Below are positions 25,283-34,711 of a stretch of 64,000 bases of DNA, one piece after another. The position numbers and the translations under genes are program-made. The stretch is from contig NZ_CP029773.1 of the NCBI RefSeq assembly GCF_003205835.1, positions 62,001 through 126,000 of the forward strand. Reading direction: 5' to 3'. Every line of letters starts with the position of its first letter. The stretch's first letter is position 1. The notes beneath the pieces are model-generated. The model had not been told where the DNA came from. It was given only the letters and a program-made list of their open reading frames with translations, and searched no databases. This DNA comes from Stenotrophomonas maltophilia. Lineage in GTDB: Bacteria; Pseudomonadota; Gammaproteobacteria; Xanthomonadales; Xanthomonadaceae.

Positions 25283-27538
25283 ATGCGGCAGACCGCAGCA
25301 ACCCTTCCGCTGGCGATGCTGGCGTTGGCCATCAGTGGCCAGCTGGCGGCGCAGAATACGTCCGCTACGGCTGGCACCCGGCAACTGGATGCGGTGAGTG
25401 TCACCGCCGTGCGAGGCGCACGCAGCGTAGCCGAGATCGCCGGCACCGTGTATGCCATCGAGCACGAACAGATTGCCCAGCAGATCACCGCCGGGCGCAG
25501 CACCGCCGACATCCTCGGCCAGCTGGTGCCGTCTCTGGCGCCGGCCAGCGGGACCACCAGCAACTACGGCATGACCATGCGTGGCCGCAGCGTGCAGGTG
25601 ATGATCGATGGCGTGCCGTTGACCGGCGCACGCGATGGGTCGCGCCAGCTCAACAGCATCTCGCCGACCATGATCGAGCGCATCGAGGTGATCTCCGGCG
25701 CCACCGCGCTGTATGGCGCCGGCGCCAGTGGCGGCATCATCAACATCATCACCCTGCAGCCCGGCGATCAGCCGGTCCAGCTGGCAAGCCAGTTCGGCCT
25801 GCGCAGTCCCTCGCATCTGTCCAGTGACACGCTGGCCTGGAACGCCGCGCAGACCATGACCGTGCGCGGCGATCAGTTCAGTGGCGCGTTCGGCTTCGCC
25901 TATGGCCGGCAGGGCGCATCGCTGGATGCGCATGGCCGCCGTATCGGTCCGGAGATCGCGCAGACCGATCGGCAGGACACCGAGACCCGCGAACTCAATG
26001 CGCGCTTCGACTGGACCCCGACGGACAGCCAGCAGTTGAGCGTGGGCGTGCGCTGGTTCGACGATCAGCAGGACAGTGATCATGGCCCCGACTATGGCCC
26101 GCGCCTGGCTGCGCTGTTCAACCCTGCATTCACGCCCAGCCACCAGGCGCTGCTTGGCCTGCAGCTGGAGGCGCAGCCGCGTACCCGGCACCAGGGTGTC
26201 AACGCGCAGTACCGCAACCGCAATGTACTGGGCGGACAGGAACTGAGCGTGGAAGCCTATTACCGCAACGAGCAGGGCCGCTGGTTCCCGTCGGTGTCGA
26301 CGCTGGTGCACCCGGCACTGCGCGGTGGCTTCGCCTATGTGGCGATGCAGTCCAATACCGATATCGATGTGTGGGGCCTGCGCACCGCGCTGCACAAGGG
26401 CTTCGACGTGGCGGGCCGCAGCCTGCAGCTGTCTTACGGCGTGGACCACGAGCGCGAGCAGGACAGCCAGCGCGGGCAGATGTATGACATCAACCGCTTC
26501 ATCGCCAGCAACGGTCTCGATTACCAGCCCACCGCGCAGTACGCGATGGGGCCGGACGTGCGCGTGGATACCACCGGCCTGTTCCTGCAGGCCGACCATT
26601 CGCTGAGTGAGCGCTTCAGCATGCAGGCCGGCGTGCGCCACCAGATCCTGCGCAACCGCGTAGAAGACTCGCTTCCCTACACCGAAGCGATCACCGCCGA
26701 CGCCGTTGCGGGGTACACGCCGCACCTGCTGCGGGGCGGCCGCGTGCGCCACTCGCAGACCCTGTTCAATGCCGGCGTGGTGTACCGGCTGGATGCATCG
26801 CAACAGCTGTTCGCCAACGTCTCGCAGGGCTTCAGCCTGCCGGACACCCAGCGCATGCTGCGCGATGTACCGGCAAGCTTCGTCATCGACAGCCGCAACG
26901 TCGGCCCGATCAAGGTCGACAGCTATGAGCTGGGCTGGCGCCGCAGCGATGCATCGCTGCAGAGCGCGGTGACCGCGTTCTACAACCGCTCGGACAAGAC
27001 CGTGCAGTTCAACCGCGACTACAGCGTGTCGGTGGCCGACACCGACGAGCGCGTGTGGGGCGTGGAGGCCAACCTGCGCTACACGCCGACGGCGCAGCTG
27101 GAGCTGGGCGCAAGCCTTGCCAGCACCCGGGGCCAGTACCGCGATGCTGCCGGGCGTTGGCGTGAGCTCAATGCGTTCCGCGTTTCACCCTTGAAGGCGG
27201 GTGTGCATGGGCAGTGGCGCTTCGCCAATGACAGCCTGCTGCGCTTGCAGGGACAAGTGGTGGGCGGGACCGATCGTGCCTGGCGCGATGCGCCGCTCGC
27301 AGCGATCAGTCCCAGCATCCGCGCTACCCCGGCGGCGAAGATCCACGGCTATGCGGTGTTCGACCTGATCGGCGAGCTGCCGCTGGCAGGCGGCCGCTTC
27401 AGCGTCGGCATCTACAACCTGGCCGATCGTGACTACCGCACGGTCTATGGCCAGCAGGCCGAGGCGACCTACGGAAAGATGTCCAGCCTGCCGGCGGCAG
27501 GGCGGACCTTCTCGATCGGGTATCGGGTGGAGTACTGA
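25283..27538 (+). CDS. TonB-dependent siderophore receptor
   Basis: The 751-residue outer-membrane receptor has a signal peptide, a TonB-box-like region (DAVSVTAVRG) and a plug domain with VQVMIDGVPLTG and IERIEVISGATALYGAGA. A 22-strand barrel follows, ending with the aromatic C-terminus YRVEY needed for assembly. The start at 25283 has GAGGAC upstream. In the operon it would bring the ferric siderophore into the periplasm for the FptX-like permease. No siderophore synthesis genes are present in the window, so this may be a xenosiderophore uptake system. Confidence 0.92.
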   Translation: MRQTAATLPLAMLALAISGQLAAQNTSATAGTRQLDAVSVTAVRGARSVAEIAGTVYAIEHEQIAQQITAGRSTADILGQLVPSLAPASGTTSNYGMTMRGRSVQVMIDGVPLTGARDGSRQLNSISPTMIERIEVISGATALYGAGASGGIINIITLQPGDQPVQLASQFGLRSPSHLSSDTLAWNAAQTMTVRGDQFSGAFGFAYGRQGASLDAHGRRIGPEIAQTDRQDTETRELNARFDWTPTDSQQLSVGVRWFDDQQDSDHGPDYGPRLAALFNPAFTPSHQALLGLQLEAQPRTRHQGVNAQYRNRNVLGGQELSVEAYYRNEQGRWFPSVSTLVHPALRGGFAYVAMQSNTDIDVWGLRTALHKGFDVAGRSLQLSYGVDHEREQDSQRGQMYDINRFIASNGLDYQPTAQYAMGPDVRVDTTGLFLQADHSLSERFSMQAGVRHQILRNRVEDSLPYTEAITADAVAGYTPHLLRGGRVRHSQTLFNAGVVYRLDASQQLFANVSQGFSLPDTQRMLRDVPASFVIDSRNVGPIKVDSYELGWRRSDASLQSAVTAFYNRSDKTVQFNRDYSVSVADTDERVWGVEANLRYTPTAQLELGASLASTRGQYRDAAGRWRELNAFRVSPLKAGVHGQWRFANDSLLRLQGQVVGGTDRAWRDAPLAAISPSIRATPAAKIHGYAVFDLIGELPLAGGRFSVGIYNLADRDYRTVYGQQAEATYGKMSSLPAAGRTFSIGYRVEY

Positions 27539-27587
27539 GCCGGGCGGCGTCCCCCGACCGTTCGTCGGCCCATGACTTCCGGGGGGT

Positions 27588-27632
27588 TGACTACAGTTGT
27601 CGTCACGCAGAAAGTGGCGACACGTGTAGTCA
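27588..27632. promoter_or_regulatory. Two BlaI-type dyad operators
   Basis: Two 18-bp palindromes, TGACTACAGTTGTCGTCA (27588-27605) and TGGCGACACGTGTAGTCA (27615-27632), share the CTACA/TGTAG core of BlaI/MecI operators and are centred 27 bp apart. Together they also form an imperfect 20-bp inverted repeat around a 7-bp spacer. The second ends 13 bases before the blaI-like start codon, overlapping the Shine-Dalgarno AAGGGAG. This is the expected position for self-repression. Confidence 0.7.
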
Positions 27633-27645
27633 AGGGAGTGGTGTC

Positions 27646-28032
27646 ATGCGTGGCAAGACGATCGGGGACCAGGAGCTGGCCCTGCTGCAGTACATCGATG
27701 AACATGCGCCGGCCAGCGTCGGTGAGGTCGCCAGTGGCTACGCCGAGCCCCGTGGCCTGGCCCGGTCCACCGTGCTGACGATGATGGAGCGGCTGCGGGC
27801 GAAGGGGTATCTTCAGCGCCAGCAGCAGGACGGTGTCTACCGCTACCAGGCCACCCGTGGCCCGGAGAGCGTGCTGCAGGGTGCCGTGGCCCAGTTCGTC
27901 GACAACACCCTGCAGGGCTCGGTGTCGCCGTTCGTGGCCTACCTGTCGCAGCGCCAGCAGGTCAGCGACAACGAGCTGGCCGAGCTGGAAGCGCTGGTCG
28001 CCCAACTCCAATCGCGTCGCCACGAGGGCTGA
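27646..28032 (+). CDS. BlaI/MecI-family transcriptional repressor
   Basis: The 128-residue winged-helix protein shows the family pattern: a DQELALLQYI helix, ARSTVLTMMERLRAKGYL recognition helix, then YRYQAT. BlaI-type repressors bind CTACA-type dyads as dimers and are cleaved when a partner M56 sensor peptidase is activated. Here the partner gene starts three bases after this stop, and two matching dyads lie directly upstream. Three N-terminal codons precede the conserved region. The likely regulon is at least its own operon. Confidence 0.9.
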   Translation: MRGKTIGDQELALLQYIDEHAPASVGEVASGYAEPRGLARSTVLTMMERLRAKGYLQRQQQDGVYRYQATRGPESVLQGAVAQFVDNTLQGSVSPFVAYLSQRQQVSDNELAELEALVAQLQSRRHEG

Positions 28033-28035
28033 GCC

Positions 28036-30021
28036 ATGGACACCACGATGCTGATCCCGATGTTGGAGCGGCTGGGCTGGACCAGCCTGCAGACCGTGCT
28101 GCTGGTGGCCCTGGTGTACGGCCTATGCCGCGCGCTGCCGTCGCTGTCGGCGGCCACCCGCTGCCGTCTGTGGTGGCTGGTGTCGCTGCAGGCCGTGCTC
28201 GGCCTGTTCTGGAGCCAGCCGTTGCAGCTGGCCTGGCTGCCGGCCCCCCAGGCCGTGGCGATGACCGCTACCGAAGTGGCCACCGAGGCGCTTCACCCGT
28301 TGGCGCCGGAGGCCTCGGCACAGCTGCTGGCCGCGATGCCGATGCCTGCCGCCGAGGTGCCGGCGGTGGCCTGGTGGGCCGTTGCATTGGCCGCGCTGTG
28401 GCTGTCCGGCGTGCTGCTGATGGCCCTGCGCACCTTCGGTGAGTGGCGCCGCTGCCGCGCACTGCTGGCTGCGGCGTATCCCTGCGAAGATGAGGCGCTG
28501 GTGCAGGCCCTGCAGCTGGCCGCCGAAGCGCACGGCGTGCGTCCTGCGCCGCGGTTGTGGATGAGTACGCAGGTGGACGCACCGCAGGTGATCGGTCCGT
28601 TCCGCCCGGTGCTGCTGCTGCCGGCCGGCGACAACGCGCTGCAGGGCGATGCGCTGGACCTGGCACTGACCCACGAACTGCAGCACCTGCAGCGTCGTGA
28701 CCTGCAGTGGGGCCTGCTGCCCGCACTGGCCCAGCACCTGTTCTTCTTCCACCCGCTGCTGCGCCTGTCGGTGCGCGAATACGCCCAGGCCCGCGAGGAG
28801 GCCGTGGATGCGGCCGTGGTTGGCCAGCACGGCGCCAGCCGCCAGGCCTATGGTCGCCTGTTGCTGCAGCTGGGCGTGGCCCCGCAGCCGCATCTGGGCG
28901 TGGCCAGCGCCGCACCGAGCACCACCAGCCTCAAGCGTCGCCTGCTCTCGCTGCAGCCGCGCCGGGCCTGCCCGCGCATTCTGGCAATGGCGCTGACCGC
29001 CGCCGTGGTGCTGGTGGGCGTGGCGCCGATGCGGCTGGTCGCTGCGCCAGTGCCACCGGCACCGCCTGCGCCTCCGGCGGCACCGAAGGCGGTGGTACCG
29101 CCGCCGCCGAAGGCTCCGAAAGCGCCGCCCGCACCGCCTTCGTCCGCGCGCATTCCGGCCGTGCCGGTGGCGCCCGCGCCGCCGGTCGAGCCGGCTGATG
29201 TGGAAGAACCGTCCGGTCCTGATGATGCCGACGTGGCCTACCTCGACGATGCCTCTGGCATGGATGAGGACCATGACGGCACGACCACCACCTCCATCAC
29301 GACCTACGGTCGCCTCGATCTGGGCAAGTCGCCCCGGGAGGCCTTCGTGCTGGTCGATGGCGATTCGACCTTCGCCAACGGCGGCATGGACGACGTGACG
29401 GTGGCCCGCAGGCAGCTCGGCAAGGGTCCGGCGCTGTGGTTCCGCCAGGGCGACAAGCGCTACGTGGTGCGTGATCCGATGATGATCCAGACCCTGCAGC
29501 GTGCCTACAGCGGCGCGGCCGATCTGGGCCGCCAGCAGAGCGAACTGGGCCGCCAGCAGAGTGCGCTGGGTCGCGAGCAGGGCGAACTCGGCAGGCAGAT
29601 GGGCGAGATGGGGCGTCTGCAGAGCGAGGAGGCACGCCGCATCGCACTGGCCGCTGCCGAGGCCGCGCGCAGCGCGATGGCCGCCCACGACATCAACCGT
29701 GAGGCCGCGGCAGAAGCAGCGAAGGCGGCGCGTGGTGCGACCAGCGATATGGCCGTTGCACGTGAGGCTGCACGCGAGGCCGCCGCTGAGGCACGTCGTG
29801 CAATGCAGGAAGCCCGCAGCGAGGCCGCGCAATCCGGCCGCTCCCGTGACATGCAGCGCCTGGCCAGCCAGCAGTCTGAACTGGCCAGCCGACAGGCGGC
29901 ACTGGGCAGCCAACAGGCCGCGTTGGGCGAGCGTCAGGCACGCGTGCATGCGCAGGCATCGCAGCAGGCACAGCAGGTGATCGCGCGCGCACTGGCCAGC
30001 GGCAAGGCCGAGCGCCTCTGA
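28036..30021 (+). CDS. BlaR1-like M56 membrane peptidase with coiled-coil C-terminus
   Basis: The 661-residue protein has an N-terminal group of membrane spans and the M56 zinc motif HELQH (H213, E214, H217), then a further span near 330. The rest is unusual: a Pro/Ala-rich stretch (about 340-390), an acidic segment, and a long helical region. That region starts with seven-residue repeats of the form LGRQQSE (about 496-535), continues with Ala/Glu/Arg-rich sequence, and ends with more ASRQAALG-type repeats. The penicillin-binding sensor domain of true BlaR1 is absent, so the signal is unlikely to be a beta-lactam bound in the classical way. It should cleave or inactivate the BlaI-like repressor encoded three bases upstream. 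Confidence 0.8.
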   Translation: MDTTMLIPMLERLGWTSLQTVLLVALVYGLCRALPSLSAATRCRLWWLVSLQAVLGLFWSQPLQLAWLPAPQAVAMTATEVATEALHPLAPEASAQLLAAMPMPAAEVPAVAWWAVALAALWLSGVLLMALRTFGEWRRCRALLAAAYPCEDEALVQALQLAAEAHGVRPAPRLWMSTQVDAPQVIGPFRPVLLLPAGDNALQGDALDLALTHELQHLQRRDLQWGLLPALAQHLFFFHPLLRLSVREYAQAREEAVDAAVVGQHGASRQAYGRLLLQLGVAPQPHLGVASAAPSTTSLKRRLLSLQPRRACPRILAMALTAAVVLVGVAPMRLVAAPVPPAPPAPPAAPKAVVPPPPKAPKAPPAPPSSARIPAVPVAPAPPVEPADVEEPSGPDDADVAYLDDASGMDEDHDGTTTTSITTYGRLDLGKSPREAFVLVDGDSTFANGGMDDVTVARRQLGKGPALWFRQGDKRYVVRDPMMIQTLQRAYSGAADLGRQQSELGRQQSALGREQGELGRQMGEMGRLQSEEARRIALAAAEAARSAMAAHDINREAAAEAAKAARGATSDMAVAREAAREAAAEARRAMQEARSEAAQSGRSRDMQRLASQQSELASRQAALGSQQAALGERQARVHAQASQQAQQVIARALASGKAERL

Positions 30022-30023
30022 GC

Positions 30024-30077
30024 GGTAGTGCCGGCCGCTGGCCGGCAATGTGGGGTGCCGGCCAGCGGCCGGCACTC
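30024..30077. repeat. Inverted pair of SMAG repeats
   Basis: GGTAGTGCCGGCCGCTGGCC starts two bases after the M56 gene stop, and its inverted partner TGCCGGCCAGCGGCCGGCAC occupies 30056-30075. The pair separates two convergent genes. Confidence 0.85.
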
Positions 30078-30088
30078 CCCTGAGGCGA

Positions 30089-30403
30089 TCAACCGCAGCT
30101 GGCGCGCTCGATGCGGTTCTGCGCATCCACCTGCACGGTCACGCGGTCCTGGCGGAAGTCCATGGTCACCGCCATGCCTGGCTTGACCACCCGTGCACCG
30201 CGCGCGCCGCTGTCAGCCACCAGTTTCTTGATCGTGGCTTCGTCGGCGGTCTTGCCGGTGAAGGCCTCCAGCGCCTCCGGCCTGCATTCGTGCGCGGCAT
30301 CGGCCACGGGCGCTGGCGCGGGATCGTGGGTGGTGCTGCTGCCGGCGTGACTGCAGGCGGCCAAGGGCAGGATGGCGAGCAGGACCAGGGGATTGAGGCG
30401 CAT
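30089..30403 (-). CDS. I78-type peptidase inhibitor family lipoprotein
   Basis: The 104-residue product has a compact lipoprotein signal (MRLNPLVLLAILPLAAC, C17), a short spacer, and an I78 domain from ECRPEALEAFTGK to IERASCG with the core RVVKPGMAVTMDFRQDRV. Both bracketing cysteines are present. It is the closest match in the window to the I78 consensus. I use the ATG at 30403 because the signal starts there; an earlier in-frame start would add 21 polar residues. It lies 66 bases from mrfB on the same strand but has its own signal and probably its own role. Confidence 0.85.
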   Translation of the reverse strand: MRLNPLVLLAILPLAACSHAGSSTTHDPAPAPVADAAHECRPEALEAFTGKTADEATIKKLVADSGARGARVVKPGMAVTMDFRQDRVTVQVDAQNRIERASCG

Positions 30404-30469
30404 CGTCGGGCTCCAGGCGTGGATGGTGGCGGCAGTGTCACCGCTGCCACCGTCAGGCTGCGTCAACGC

Positions 30470-31486
30470 CTACTGCCCGACCAGCGCCAGGGTTTCGCGC
30501 TCACGTTGTTCTTCCCGTACCAGCCGCTGCAGCAGCAGGGCCAGGGTCACCACGTCCTGGTGGTTGTGGTCGGCCACCCGGCGCAGGTTCACCGCGTCGC
30601 CGCCGCGCAGGAAACGCAGCCATGCGCCGGGCGCTTCCGAGCCGGGCAGGTCATCCTCGCGCACCACGCGCAGCAGCTGGCGTTCGATGGTGGACAGCTT
30701 GCAGTTCTCCCACGTGCCGCGATAGCGGCGGCGGGTCGGATAGAGCAGGTCGACGTGATCCAGCGCTGTAATCGGGCAACGCTGGCGGGCCAGTCGGTAG
30801 CGCGCCTTCAACAGGGGCGCATCGTAGCTGCGGCCGTTGTAGCTGCAGAACACGGTGGACGGCTGCAGCCAGCGGGCGAAGGTGGCCAGCATCGCATCCT
30901 CGGCGGCCATCGTGGCCATCAGCAACTGGCGGATGCGCAGGCCTTCGCCGCGTTGCGGGCACACATGCCAGTCGGCGGCCCCGATCATGAAGGCGCGGGT
31001 GCCGGTGCCGCCGGCCAGGCCGGTGGTCTCGGTATCGAAGAACAGCAGGTCGAGCGGGGATACGTGTTCGCCTTCGCGGCGGGCGAAATCCAGTGACAGC
31101 GGTTGTGCCGGAATGGGCTGCGGCTGCAGCGATTCGATCAGGAACAGGCCCGGTGCGATCTCCTCACCGGGCAGCTGGCGATCCTGCGCGCTGGCGCGTG
31201 CCGGCGCGGCTCCACCCCGCGAACGCAGGCCGAGCAGGCGATGCAGGCTGCCCACTTCCGGCCGACGCAGCGGTGCGGCGGCCGTCACAGGCGCGGCAGC
31301 GCCGGTCGGCTTGTGGCGGATCTCCTGCTCGACCCAGGCGAACACCGAACGCTCGGCCGGTGGCTGCTGTGCATCGTTGGCGGCTACCGGGGCCGGCGCT
31401 GGCGGCTCGGGCGTCACCGGCGTGACTGCTTTCGGGTCACCGGCCTGCTTCCGCAGCAGGCGCAGCTTGTCCAGGCTCAGGCTCAC
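30470..31486 (-). CDS. mrfB: MrfB/YprB-like RNase H-fold exonuclease
   Basis: The 338-residue protein has a Pro-rich N-terminal region (about 20-130) and then a DEDD-type exonuclease domain beginning FFDTETTG, with D151 and E153 as the first metal ligands. Later motifs include FCSYNGRSYDAPLL and DHNHQDVVTLALL. In Bacillus subtilis YprB (MrfB) works with the helicase YprA (MrfA) in an excision pathway for mitomycin C damage. Here the GTG start at 31486 overlaps the stop of the helicase gene (GTGA), so the pair is translationally coupled. Symbol by homology and context. Confidence 0.8.
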   Translation of the reverse strand: MSLSLDKLRLLRKQAGDPKAVTPVTPEPPAPAPVAANDAQQPPAERSVFAWVEQEIRHKPTGAAAPVTAAAPLRRPEVGSLHRLLGLRSRGGAAPARASAQDRQLPGEEIAPGLFLIESLQPQPIPAQPLSLDFARREGEHVSPLDLLFFDTETTGLAGGTGTRAFMIGAADWHVCPQRGEGLRIRQLLMATMAAEDAMLATFARWLQPSTVFCSYNGRSYDAPLLKARYRLARQRCPITALDHVDLLYPTRRRYRGTWENCKLSTIERQLLRVVREDDLPGSEAPGAWLRFLRGGDAVNLRRVADHNHQDVVTLALLLQRLVREEQRERETLALVGQ

Positions 31487-33971
31487 GGGGCCAGCAGCTC
31501 CATCGGGTCGCGCGCGGTCACCACCACGTCGCGTACGTGCTGGCAGGCCTCGGCATCGAACAGGTCCAGCACGCGCAGCGCCAGCGCACGCGGCGAGGTG
31601 TCCTCCTCTTCCTGCGCGGCCAGCACCGGGCCCACGCAGGCCGGGCAGCCGGCCTTGCAGTCGCAGCGCTGCACCAGTTCGCGCGCGCGCTGCACCAGCT
31701 CGGCCTGGCGCTGCCACAGCGGTTCGCTCAGGCCGACGCCGCCGGGGAAGTTGTCGTACAGATACACGGTGGGCACGAATTCCTGCAGCAGCTCGACGAC
31801 GCCGGGATCGCCCTCGCTGCCGCGCAGCTGGCCACGGCCGCTCTGGTCGGCGATCGCGAACCAGGAACCATCGCCGTTGCCGACCGACTTCTGCAGGTCG
31901 CGCGCATCGGCCATCACCGCCACGGTGGCGACGATGTGCAGCGCATAGGCGGCGCCAAGGAAGCCATCCAGCGCATCCTGCTTGCTGGCGAAGGCGCGCA
32001 GCAACAGTGCCTGCGGCAGCTGCCACCACACCGCAGTGGTATGCAGTTCCTGGTCGGGCAGGTTCACCGGCCCGTAGCCGATGTTCTCGTGGGTGTAGTA
32101 GCGGATCTTCTTGTAGCCAGCCACGCGGCGTACCACGTGCACTTCGCCATGATGCGAATCACCACGGCCGGCCACGCCGCCGTCGAAGCGGTCCAGTACC
32201 TTGAGCTTGGTGAAGTCGATGCTGTCGGTGTAGTAATCCACATGCGTGCGGGTGACATATGCCTTGCGGCCGTCCCAGTCGAGCGTCTCCACCTGGTACG
32301 GGGTGGACTGCACCATGTGGATGGCGCCCTCGTACAGGGTGAGCGCGGCGGCGGAGTAATCCACTTCGGCGATGATCTGCTGGCGGCCATCGCTGCGATC
32401 GACCACCACGAAGTTGCCATCGGCCACCGCACGCAGGCTGACCGCGTTGGCCGGATAACTGTCGGCGATCCATTCCCAGCGTTCGCCCTCGCGATGGATC
32501 ACCTCGGTTTCGGCCAGCGCTTCCAGGAACACTTCCGGGTCGATCGGGCCGAAGCCATCGCCGACCCGGAACGGCAGCTCGAAGGCTGCGCAGCGGATGT
32601 GGTCGAACAGGATCAGCGGCTGGTCCGGCGCAATGCGTGCGTGTTCGGGCGAGGCCTCGGCGAAGAAATCCGGATGGCGCACCACGTACTGGTCCAGTGG
32701 TTGCGAGCTGGCCACCATCACCCCCAGCGCCGGCTGCTGGCGGCGGCCGGCGCGGCCGAAGCGCTGCCAGGTCGCGGCCACGCTGCCCGGATAACCGTTG
32801 AGGATCACCACGTCCAGGCTGCCGATATCCACGCCCAGTTCCAGCGCCGAGGTGCTGACGATGCCATCGATGGTGCCGGCGCGCATCGCACGCTCGGTCT
32901 CGCGGCGCTCGGTGGGCAGATAGCCGCCACGGTAGGCGCGGATGCGCGGCGGCTTGCGCGGGTCGTGGTCGAAGATGTCCTTCAGGTACTTGGTCAGCAC
33001 CTCGACCATCAAGCGTGTCTGCGCGAACACCAGGGTCTTCAGCCCGGATTTGATCGCAATGCGTGCGATGCGGTTGCTCTGCGAGCGCGCCGAGGCACGC
33101 AGGCCCAGGTCCGGATTGATCACCGGCGGGTTCCACAACAGCACCTGCTTGGGGCCGCTGGGCGCGCCGGACTCGGTGATGGCGGTGACCGGTGCCTCGA
33201 TCAGCGCCTCGGCATGCGCCTGCGGATTGCCGATGGTGGCCGAGCACAGGATGAACTGCGGTTGCACGCCGTAGAACGCGCAGATGCGCTTGAGCCGGCG
33301 CAGCACGTTGGTGACGTGGCTGCCGAACACGCCGCGGTAGGTATGCACCTCGTCGATGACGATGTAGCGCAGGTTCTCGAAGAACTGTGCCCACTTGGTG
33401 TGATGCGGCAGGATCGCCTGGTGCAGCATGTCCGGGTTGGAGACCACGATGTCGCCGTGAAGGCGGATCGCCTGGCGTGCATCGCCGGGGGTATCGCCAT
33501 CGAAGGTGAAGGCCTTGACCCCAGATCGCCGGCGCGGTTGAGCTCCAGCAGCTCGGCCACCTGGTCCTGGGCCAGCGCCTTGGTCGGGAACAGGTACAGC
33601 GCCTTGGCCTTGTCCTGCATCGCCGCGCTGACCACCGGCAGGGTGTAGCACAGCGACTTGCCGCTGGCGGTGGGGGTGACGATGGCCACGTGCTCGCCGC
33701 GCTGGCTGGCCTCCCAGGCTTCGGCCTGGTGGCTGTAGAGCTGCTCGATGCCCCGCGCCTTCAGCGCGGCAGCCAGGGCCGGCGGAACCGAATCGGGAAT
33801 GGGCGCATAGCGGCCTTCCCGGCCGGGAAGGGCAAAGCTGCCGGTAATGCGGTCCTGGTAGCGGCGCTGCAGGCGCGCGCTGAGCAGGGCGCCGTCGCGG
33901 GCGGGCAGGCCATCGCGGGTGGCGAGCTTCTGCTCGGCATCGGCGGTGCGCTTGGCGAGTTCGTAAGCCAT
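31483..33971 (-). pseudogene. mrfA: MrfA/YprA-like DUF1998 helicase, interrupted by a frameshift
   Basis: Two frames together encode one helicase of about 830 residues. The first part (from 33971) has IEQLYSHQAEA and the Walker A motif TPTASGKS and stays in frame to LLELNRAGDL. The second, in another frame, continues with VKAFTFDGDTPGDARQ, the DEVH box (IVIDEVHTYRG), helicase motifs SALELGVD and QRFGRAGR, and the DUF1998 cysteine cluster CDCKAGCPAC. The break is at the four-C run 33519-33522: one base is missing where CTGGGG should probably read CTGGG plus one base before GTCAAG. Everything else looks intact, so this is either a recent inactivation or a sequencing error. Confidence 0.85.
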
Positions 33972-34183
33972 GGAAGATGGAGCCGGGACGTTTTACGAGG
34001 GGTCACATGGCACCACAAAGACGTCTCAGGATGTGAGACACGATCATGGGATGGAGTGAACCGTTCAGTGCGCGCAGGCCATGGCATCAAAGCATCTCCC
34101 CTGGCTGAACAGCCACCGACGCAGCAACGAAATCTGAAGCCTGCATCCGTATCCTTGGGTGCTGGACGCAACCAACAGGGTGG

Positions 34184-34702
34184 ATGGCTGTGGCACGACG
34201 TGGAACGCAGGGAGCAGTCCTGGCCGGCATGCTGCTGGCTGGCATCGCGCAGGCACAGCAGTCCACGTCGGTCGTGGTGCCCGACCCGGCGCCCGAGCCT
34301 CCTGCAGATGCGCCGGCGGCAACCACCACGCCGGTTTCCACCGCACTGCCGCAGGACAACGTCACCACTCTCGGCGAAGTGCGTGCGCTCAAGCCTGAAG
34401 ACGAGCCGCTGGACCTGTACCGCTTCAAGAACCCGGTGAAGTTCGGCGACAACCGTTTCAGCCGTGACTGGAGCGAACCGCCGTCGCCGGAGCAGGTCAG
34501 CATGAGTGGCGGCTACATCATGATGGGTGTGGTCAAGGGGGTCATGGCGGCCGCCAAGGGCGTGAACAAGCTCACGGGTGGACCTTCGCAGATCCAGGCC
34601 GCCGTGGCGCGGCCACCGCCGGAACTCAGTGCGGAGCAGCAGCGGCGCGCGCTGCTGTTCTCCCAGGAACAGAATGCTGGCGACGCGCCGCCGGTGAAGT
34701 AG
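34184..34702 (+). CDS. Secreted protein of unknown function
   Basis: The 172-residue product has a signal peptide (GAVLAGMLLAGIAQAQQ), then a Pro/Ala/Thr-rich segment and a more conserved-looking middle with DLYRFKNPVKFGDNRFSRDW. A short hydrophobic stretch, GGYIMMGVVKGVMAAAKGVNKL, follows. I do not recognise the family. It is transcribed away from mrfA across a 212-base gap (33972-34183) in which I see no repeat or clear operator, and it ends nine bases from the convergent igaA-like gene. Confidence 0.7.
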   Translation: MAVARRGTQGAVLAGMLLAGIAQAQQSTSVVVPDPAPEPPADAPAATTTPVSTALPQDNVTTLGEVRALKPEDEPLDLYRFKNPVKFGDNRFSRDWSEPPSPEQVSMSGGYIMMGVVKGVMAAAKGVNKLTGGPSQIQAAVARPPPELSAEQQRRALLFSQEQNAGDAPPVK

Positions 34703-34711
34703 CCGCGCCGC

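Noticed and set aside
28036..30021. Calling the M56 protein a true BlaR1 beta-lactam sensor
   Set aside because: There is no penicillin-binding domain or SxxK motif after the peptidase region.
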